Below are positions 14,015 through 18,355 of a stretch of DNA of 18,355 nucleotides, one piece after another. The position numbers were made by a program, and so were the translations under genes. Source of the DNA: Pseudomonadota bacterium (lineage in GTDB: Bacteria > Pseudomonadota > Alphaproteobacteria > Acetobacterales > Acetobacteraceae); NCBI GenBank assembly GCA_023424475.1, contig JAFADX010000231.1:1-18355 (forward strand), in the 5' to 3' direction. Position 1 is the first letter of the stretch, and each line of letters starts with the position of its first letter. Below the pieces are notes generated by a model that had not been told where the DNA came from, did not search any database, and saw nothing but the letters and a program-made list of their open reading frames with translations.

Positions 14015-14126
14015 ATCGCTTCGCCCCCGCGTCCCGTCGAGTGACCGCGCCGGCCATTGGCCGGTGAAGCGGCAGCATGGCCGAGATCGCGCCCTGCGGC
14101 GATGCCTGCATGCCCGTCCGGACACG

Positions 14127-14160
14127 CGAAGGGCCGCCCCGTCGCCGGGGCGGCCCTTCG
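14127..14160 (-). terminator. Strong hairpin terminator after the CHAP gene
   Basis: A perfect 15-bp stem: 14127-14141 pairs with 14146-14160 around a TCGC/GCGA loop. It begins 20 bases after the CHAP stop on the minus strand. No long T-run follows, but the stem is the strongest simple hairpin in the window. A smaller dyad, CCGGCC-ATT-GGCCGG (14050-14064), lies closer to the cupin start. Confidence 0.6.
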
Positions 14161-14180
14161 GGGAGCCGGGGATGCCGCGG

Positions 14181-14906
14181 TCAGCGACGGCCGCGGCTGC
14201 GTGGCGCGGGCGGGGCCTCCGCCACTTCCTCGTAGCGCTGGGTGGCCGACGCGGTGCGGATGGTGTCGCCCGCCGGGCGGTTGTGGATGAAGCCGGACAC
14301 CGGATAGACGCGGCCATAGGCATCGCTACTGTGGCCGACCTGCACGCGGACCCGCGTCCAATCATTGCCTGGCGAGACGTCGATGACCGACACGCCCCGC
14401 ATGATCGAGCCGCGGCGGATGCCCGGACCGCCCCAGTTGGCATGGTTGATCAGCACCTCGCGCGGGCTGACGACACGCTCGACGACCGCGACGTGGCCGG
14501 CGCGCATGCCGCCGCTGCTCGGGAAGGCCATGATCGAGCCCACCTCGGGGCGATGGCCACGGGCGTAGAGGCCAGCAGCATTGTACCACCACTGGCCGCC
14601 ATTGCCGCTGATCGTCATGCCCGTGACCTGGCGCGCATAGGGCACGCAGGAGATGCCGCCGGCATAGGTGGCGCGGCCGCCGCCACGGCGTGCAGCCTGA
14701 TGCCGGCTGCGGGTCGTGGCGGCATGATGGCGCGTGCCGCGGTTGCGCGTCGTCGCATTCGCCGTACGTGCATGGTGCGCGGAAGCCGAGCGCGCGGTCG
14801 CCTTCCCGTGCCGCCCGTCCGATGTTCGGGCGTCGGCGTCATGCGCCATCAGCCCAAGGCCGCCGAACAGAATCGCAAGGGCGATGACCGCGCGCTTTGC
14901 CTTCAT
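14181..14906 (-). CDS. Secreted CHAP-domain amidase/peptidase
   Basis: A 241-residue exported protein. Residues 1-26 are a signal peptide (MKAKRAVIALAILFGGLGLM, then AHDADA). A basic low-complexity linker rich in His, Arg, Thr and Ala spans 27-80. A CHAP domain runs from about 81 to 210. Its catalytic Cys87 is in ISCVPYAR, His138 is in AGHVAVV and the third polar residue is Asn157 in NHANW. CHAP enzymes cut peptidoglycan as amidases or endopeptidases. The C-terminal tail is Pro/Arg-rich. ATG 14906 gives the best signal peptide. An in-frame ATG at 14942 would add 12 residues with several Trp. It is transcribed alone, between a strong hairpin downstream and the terminator at 15119-15158 upstream. 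Confidence 0.87.
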   Translation of the reverse strand: MKAKRAVIALAILFGGLGLMAHDADARTSDGRHGKATARSASAHHARTANATTRNRGTRHHAATTRSRHQAARRGGGRATYAGGISCVPYARQVTGMTISGNGGQWWYNAAGLYARGHRPEVGSIMAFPSSGGMRAGHVAVVERVVSPREVLINHANWGGPGIRRGSIMRGVSVIDVSPGNDWTRVRVQVGHSSDAYGRVYPVSGFIHNRPAGDTIRTASATQRYEEVAEAPPAPRSRGRR

Positions 14907-14965
14907 GTGCCCCCAGTGCCCCCAAAAATTCCGCCAAGCCATGTCCCCGTCTTGGCTGTGACCGG

Positions 14966-15010
14966 GGTAACAACCCGTTGCGGGGGGTGACAACCGGCTC
15001 ATCTGTTACC
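14966..15010 (-). promoter_or_regulatory. Direct repeats and inverted copy upstream of the CHAP gene
   Basis: GGTAACAACCCG (14966-14977) and GGTGACAACCGG (14986-14997) start exactly 20 bases apart, and TGTTACC (15004-15010) is an inverted copy of GGTAACA. On the minus strand TTGTCA (14993-14988) could be a -35 (5/6), with a weak -10 (TTACCC, 14970-14965) 17 bases on, so the repeats overlap the candidate promoter. Two-turn spacing is typical of response-regulator sites. The rest of the 306-base gap 14907-15212 holds the terminator at 15119-15158, a GCCCCG/CGGGGC hairpin at 15189-15204 and no gene. Confidence 0.45.
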
Positions 15011-15118
15011 AGGCGTAATGCGGTGTGATTTTCCGGCTGGGGCCTGCTCTCCGGGGCGTTATCGGGATTTTCGTCCCAGGATTTGGGCGAGATTGGGGCG
15101 GCGGCACAGTGTGGCGGC

Positions 15119-15158
15119 GGAAAAACAACAACGCCCGGCGCGGAAGCACCGGGCGTTG
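15119..15158 (-). terminator. Intrinsic terminator after the Rid-family gene
   Basis: Read on the minus strand, CAACGCCCGG and CCGGGCGTTG (15158-15149 and 15138-15129) form a 10-bp stem with a 10-base loop. It is followed by TTGTTTTT. This is the only classical stem plus T-tract in the window. It starts 55 bases after the Rid-family stop. Confidence 0.8.
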
Positions 15159-15212
15159 CCTCAGAGTCGAGGAATGCATTCCCGACCTGCCCCGTCGCCG
15201 GGGCCTGTCACG

Positions 15213-15563
15213 TCACCGGCAGGCGGTGACCATGATCTCCACGAGATGGCGCGGGTCGGCCATGTTGGCTTCCACGCAGGCGCGGCAGGGCGCGCCGCCG
15301 GCCGGCAGCCAGGCGGTCCACAGTTCGTTCATCGCGGCGCGGTCGGCGATGTGCTTCACCCAGATCTGCGCCGTCAGCAGGCGGGTCTTGTCGGTGCCGT
15401 TGGCTTCCAGGGCGGCGTCGATCTTCGCCAGGACCTCGGCCGTCTGGCCCTTGATGTCCTTCGAGAGATCGTCGGCGGTGATGCCCGCGAGGTAGACGAA
15501 ATTGTGGTACTCGACCGAGGTCGAGAGGATCTTGTTGGTGCCCTGGCGGGTAATCTTGCTCAT
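15213..15563 (-). CDS. Rid-family (YjgF/YER057c/UK114) protein
   Basis: A 116-residue small trimer-forming protein of the Rid superfamily. Markers are the N-terminal strand YHNFVYLAGITADD, the helix GQTAEVLAKIDAALEANGTD, the strand LLTAQIWVK and the C-terminal APCRACVEA plus LVEIMVTA. Arg94 in PCRACV is the conserved arginine that in RidA binds the imine substrate, and Glu109 is near the end. RidA hydrolyses reactive enamine/imine products of PLP enzymes. This sequence belongs to a less characterised subgroup, so imine deaminase activity is likely but not certain. A Shine-Dalgarno sequence (AAGGAG) 8 bases before ATG 15563 fixes the start. It has its own intrinsic terminator. Confidence 0.88.
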   Translation of the reverse strand: MSKITRQGTNKILSTSVEYHNFVYLAGITADDLSKDIKGQTAEVLAKIDAALEANGTDKTRLLTAQIWVKHIADRAAMNELWTAWLPAGGAPCRACVEANMADPRHLVEIMVTACR

Positions 15564-15605
15564 GCCGGCCGCTCCTTCGCGATGACGCGCCTGTGGCGCG
15601 GAGCG

Positions 15606-15615
15606 GTTCTAGAAC
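15606..15615. promoter_or_regulatory. 10-base palindrome upstream of the Rid-family gene
   Basis: GTTCTAGAAC is a perfect palindrome in an otherwise GC-rich 173-base gap (15564-15736), 43 bases upstream of the Rid-family ATG. TAGAAC on the minus strand could be a weak -10. It may be an operator, but only one site is seen. The rest of the gap holds a short CGCGCC/GGCGCG dyad (15586-15600) and no gene. Confidence 0.3.
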
Positions 15616-15736
15616 AGGATTCGCGGGCCGGGAATGACCCGACGCGCGGGGCGATGCCCGCCGGCTTGTGACGGCGAGGCGCGGGGGAACATGCGCCGAC
15701 CCTGGCGCACCGTTCCGCCCCTCGCGATGAAACGTT

Positions 15737-15940
15737 TCAGCGCGCGGGCAGCATCGGGTGCCGGCCGCCGCACAGGGGGCAACGGGTCCAGGCCGGCGGC
15801 GGCAGGTCGCGCTGCACCGCCTCGCAGGCGATGAAGCGCCCGCCCGGATCCCCGCAGTTGCGCAAGGCATTCGCCGGCGCGGCGGCGGCAGGCACGACGG
15901 CAAACAAGGGCAGGGCCAGCAGGCCGCGACGGTCGATCAT
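15737..15940 (-). CDS. Small exported protein with four cysteines
   Basis: A 67-residue protein. Residues 1-24 form a signal peptide with a double Arg and an Ala-rich end (RRGLLALPLFAVVPAAAAPA). The mature part of about 43 residues has Cys29, Cys39, Cys54 and Cys57, the last two in a CPLCGG knuckle. That pattern suggests a zinc ribbon or a disulfide-bonded miniature domain. I recognise no family. ATG 15940 has GGAGG 8 bases upstream. An in-frame ATG at 15955 is possible but less well placed. The gene is 53 bases downstream of the oxidoreductase and probably cotranscribed. Confidence 0.65.
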   Translation of the reverse strand: MIDRRGLLALPLFAVVPAAAAPANALRNCGDPGGRFIACEAVQRDLPPPAWTRCPLCGGRHPMLPAR

Positions 15941-15993
15941 CGCCGGATCCTCCATCCGACCATCATGGCATGGGGCGCCGCCCGGCGCACGCG

Positions 15994-16971
15994 TCACGCG
16001 ACGCGATAGCTGCTTCCCGAGGCCGCCGCGCCGATCATCGCCTCGTAGACGGCGACGCCGTGGATCGCGTCCTCGACCGGCAGCGGATAGGCGGGCCCGC
16101 CCGCCGCGGCCGTGGCGAAGGCGGCGAGTTCGGCGTTCTCGATGTCCGTCGCGGGGAAGCTCCGCGTCTGCGGCGTGCCGTCGCGCGTGCAGACGGTGAG
16201 CGATTCGTGCCCGTGCAGCACCGCCCAGGCATCGGTGCCGAACAGCCCCACGCGCCAGAACCGCGGCGCGAGGGCGAGTGTCGCGAAGTTCGCCGTCGCG
16301 CCGCTCTCGAACAGGAACAGCCCTGCCGTGGTATCGTCGAGCCCGTTGTCGATCACCCGCGCATGCGAGCGCACCGTCACCTCGGCGATGCGGCCGGCAA
16401 GGTTGATGAACATGTCCACCATGTGGATGCCCATGCCCCCCATGCCGCCGAGCGGGCTTTCGGCACGGTTCGCGCGCCACATGCCGGGCCGGTAGGCGAG
16501 GGCGCCCGGCCCGCTGAACTGGCCCTCGACATGCAGCAGCGTGCCGATGCGGCCGTCGGCGAGCATCGCCTTCAACTCCGCCACCGCCGGAAGGAAGCGG
16601 CGGTTGTGGCCGAGCGCCAGGACGATGCCGGCCTTCCGGCATGCCTCCACCGCCGCCTCGGCCGAGGCCTTGGTCATGGTGAAGGGCTTCTCGACGAAGA
16701 CGTGCTTGCCCGCGCGCGCCGCGGCGATCACCTGCTCGGCATGCATGCCGTGCGGGGAGGCGATGGCGACCGCCTTCACGGCGGGATCGGCGAGCACCGC
16801 CTCGAAGGAGGGCAGGATCCGCACGCCCTGCCGCGAGGCCCATTCGGCGGCACGCTCGGGCCGGCCGGTGCAGCCGGCGACGAAGCGGATGCCGGCGTCG
16901 TCCTTCCCCTGCACGCTGTCCACCAGCGTCTGGCCCCAGCGGCCCATTCCGATGATCGCGGCGTCGAGCAT
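15994..16971 (-). CDS. Gfo/Idh/MocA family oxidoreductase
   Basis: A 325-residue NAD(P)-dependent sugar or cyclitol dehydrogenase-type enzyme. The Rossmann motif is atypical, IIGMGRWGQ (6-14), with Trp at one position. The catalytic signature VEKPF has Lys95, GHNRR is at 121-125, and the second-domain motif GIHMVD holds His183 and Asp186, the usual active-site pair. Length and order match the family. GGAAGGA about 8 bases upstream of ATG 16971 supports the start. The gene begins 16 bases after the MFS stop on the same strand, so the two form an operon. No sugar transporter or kinase is adjacent, so the substrate is unknown. Confidence 0.9.
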   Translation of the reverse strand: MLDAAIIGMGRWGQTLVDSVQGKDDAGIRFVAGCTGRPERAAEWASRQGVRILPSFEAVLADPAVKAVAIASPHGMHAEQVIAAARAGKHVFVEKPFTMTKASAEAAVEACRKAGIVLALGHNRRFLPAVAELKAMLADGRIGTLLHVEGQFSGPGALAYRPGMWRANRAESPLGGMGGMGIHMVDMFINLAGRIAEVTVRSHARVIDNGLDDTTAGLFLFESGATANFATLALAPRFWRVGLFGTDAWAVLHGHESLTVCTRDGTPQTRSFPATDIENAELAAFATAAAGGPAYPLPVEDAIHGVAVYEAMIGAAASGSSYRVA

Positions 16972-16987
16972 GCGGCGTCCTTCCCGT

Positions 16988-18241
16988 TCAGCGATTGGCG
17001 ATGTCCGGCCCGGGGCCCTCGAGCTCCTCGGCCATGCGGCGCAGGCCGGAATAGCCCCAGGCGACCACCACGAGCGAGAGCGCGACGGCGACGAGCGTCG
17101 GCCAGCGCAGGCCGAAGGCCTGGCCGAGCGCGCCGAGCATCAGCGCGCCGAGCGCCGGGCAGGCCCGCGTGATCAGCCCCCACAGGCTGAGGATGCGTCC
17201 GCGCATGGAAGGAGCGGAGGCGCTCTGCGCCAGGGTCTGCACGCTGATGCCGTGCATCGATCCGGCCGCGCCCATCAGCGCCGCGCAAAGCAGGCCGAAG
17301 CCGAACCACCCGGTCGCCGCGAAGCCCGCGGTCGCCAGCGCCAGCGCCAGCACGCCGGAGACGGCAAGATGCGTTGCCCCGGCGAGCCGCCCGCGCGCCG
17401 CCACCATCAGCCCGGAGCACAGCGCGCCGACGCCGAAGGCCGCGGTGAGCATCGCGAGGGATTCCGCCCCGCGGCCATAGATGCGTTCGACGAATGGCGG
17501 CAGGATCTCCTGCACGCCGCGCAGCAGCACCGCCGAGACGGCGGCGAAGCCGAGCAGCGGCCCGAGCCCCGGATGCCGGGCGGCATAGGTGATCCCCTCG
17601 ACCATCTCGCCGAACAGGCTCGCCGTCGCGGCGTGGCCGCGGCGCTGCTCGGGCTCGATGCGCAGCATCGGCGTGGTCGTGGTCGCGACCAGGTAGGCGA
17701 AGGCGTTGCAGGCGATCGCCGGCCAGACGCCCGCCACCGCGATCAGGGGTCCGGCCAGCGCCGGCCCGATGAAGCGCGCGACGTTGAAGGTCAGCGAGTT
17801 CAGCGCCACCGCCGCCGGCAGGTCGGCGCGCGGCACCAGCCCCGGCATCAGCGACTGGCGCGCCGGCTGGGCGAAGGAGGCGGCGGTGCCGCCGATCGTC
17901 TCGGTGCAGAGCAGGACGTAGATGCTGATGTTGCCGGTGGCGACCAGCGTCGCGACCATCGCGGCATTCAGGCCGATGGCGGCCTGGCTCAGCATCGTCA
18001 TGTGCAGCCGGTCCGACCGGTCGGCCACCGCGCCGGCCAGAGGGCTGATGACCACCGCCGGCGCGAGGTCGCAGAAGGCGACCACCCCCACCCAGAGGGC
18101 GCTGCCTGTCAGTTCCCAGGCGAGCCAGGATACCGCGATCCGGTGCATCCAGAGCCCGGTCCAGGCCATCAGCGAGGCGCCGAAGAAGATCCTCGCATTG
18201 CGATGGGAGAGGGCGCGGGAGAGCGTGCCGAGCGAGGCCAT
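16988..18241 (-). CDS. MFS transporter (MFS_3/EntS-like exporter)
   Basis: A 417-residue major facilitator transporter with about twelve hydrophobic helices. The N-terminus LSHRNARIFFGASLMAWTGLW and the segment GAVADRSDRLHMTMLSQ (the inter-helix 2-3 motif) match the MFS_3 group, which includes the enterobactin exporter EntS. FAQPARQSLMPGLVPR is also typical of that group. The central loop (about 195-215) and the second-half motif MRGRILSLWGL are present. Such proteins export siderophores, drugs or metabolites. There is no clear Shine-Dalgarno sequence before ATG 18241. It lies 19 bases after an upstream stop and may be coupled to that gene. The downstream oxidoreductase follows within 16 bases. 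Confidence 0.9.
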   Translation of the reverse strand: MASLGTLSRALSHRNARIFFGASLMAWTGLWMHRIAVSWLAWELTGSALWVGVVAFCDLAPAVVISPLAGAVADRSDRLHMTMLSQAAIGLNAAMVATLVATGNISIYVLLCTETIGGTAASFAQPARQSLMPGLVPRADLPAAVALNSLTFNVARFIGPALAGPLIAVAGVWPAIACNAFAYLVATTTTPMLRIEPEQRRGHAATASLFGEMVEGITYAARHPGLGPLLGFAAVSAVLLRGVQEILPPFVERIYGRGAESLAMLTAAFGVGALCSGLMVAARGRLAGATHLAVSGVLALALATAGFAATGWFGFGLLCAALMGAAGSMHGISVQTLAQSASAPSMRGRILSLWGLITRACPALGALMLGALGQAFGLRWPTLVAVALSLVVVAWGYSGLRRMAEELEGPGPDIANR

Positions 18242-18260
18242 GGCGCGGCCGGGCGCGCCG

Positions 18261-18355
18261 TCAGTTCCTCCGCCCGCGCCGCGCCGGCGCCGAAGGGTCC
18301 TGGGGCTGGGGGCCGGCCGTATTGGCGCGGATGCACTCGCGGATCAGGTCCTCGC
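18261..18355 (-). CDS. Unidentified gene, 3' end only
   Basis: The last 30 codons of a minus-strand frame that runs in from beyond the right edge. The visible residues begin EDLIRECIRANTAGPQPQ and continue as a Pro/Ala/Arg-rich tail ending RRGRRN. The helix followed by a basic disordered tail is not diagnostic, and I do not recognise the family. The stop lies 19 bases before the MFS start, which fits one operon. Confidence 0.5.
   Translation of the reverse strand, partial: EDLIRECIRANTAGPQPQDPSAPARRGRRN

Noticed and set aside
15189..15204. GCCCCG-TCGC-CGGGGC hairpin sharing its core with the hairpin at 14127-14160
   Set aside because: The shared core is short and GC-only, so it does not establish a repeat family. 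It was not listed separately.
1..18355. tRNA, rRNA, riboswitch, CRISPR, insertion sequence or phage features
   Set aside because: I looked on both strands and saw no spaced identical repeats, no transposase or integrase motifs and no RNA-gene signatures.

Overview
The window is very GC-rich, densely packed DNA from a Gram-negative bacterium. The base composition, signal peptides and lipoproteins, Zn-alcohol dehydrogenase type, YjlB-type cupin and short gene spacing all fit an alphaproteobacterium, most likely an Acetobacteraceae member such as Roseomonas or a relative. That taxonomic call is an inference. I see no rRNA, tRNA, CRISPR array, transposase or phage gene.

Region 1 (1-6883, plus strand) is a peptide-type ABC transporter operon. 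In order it holds the 3' end of a DUF1028 Ntn-hydrolase-like gene, a DppD-like ATPase, a DppF-like ATPase, an SBP_bac_5 periplasmic binding protein, a DppB-like permease, a DppC-like permease and a PPP-family metallophosphatase. Three junctions between large genes are 4-base ATGA overlaps. The other three contain spacers of 145, 64 and 172 bases. Each spacer is filled exactly by a small open frame (50, 22 and 58 codons) whose start overlaps the upstream stop and whose stop overlaps the downstream start. The operon is thus one unbroken chain of overlapping frames, and each spacer also holds a strong hairpin. The first spacer is a large nested palindrome that looks like an inserted REP/MITE-type element. 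The last stop codon abuts the stop codon of the convergent next gene, so 2-7690 would contain no non-coding base.

Region 2 (6884-8805, minus strand) holds a DUF3592 membrane protein and a CRYL1-like 3-hydroxyacyl-CoA dehydrogenase family enzyme. Region 3 (8868-12229, plus strand) is largely a cell-envelope cluster: a 53-residue membrane protein, an XpaC-like membrane protein, two tandem paralogous probable lipoproteins, a glycine-zipper lipoprotein and a membrane-anchored alpha/beta hydrolase. Region 4 (12389-13453) is a zinc-dependent alcohol dehydrogenase ending at a hairpin shared with a convergent neighbour.

Region 5 (13511-18355) is all on the minus strand. From its upstream end it holds the 3' end of an unidentified gene, an MFS exporter, a Gfo/Idh/MocA oxidoreductase, a small exported four-cysteine protein, a Rid-family protein with a good intrinsic terminator, a secreted CHAP amidase/peptidase with direct repeats in its upstream region, and a YjlB-like cupin.

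No known defence or mobile system is present. The most unusual signal is the gap-free overlapping-frame architecture of the transporter operon and the palindromic element inside it.
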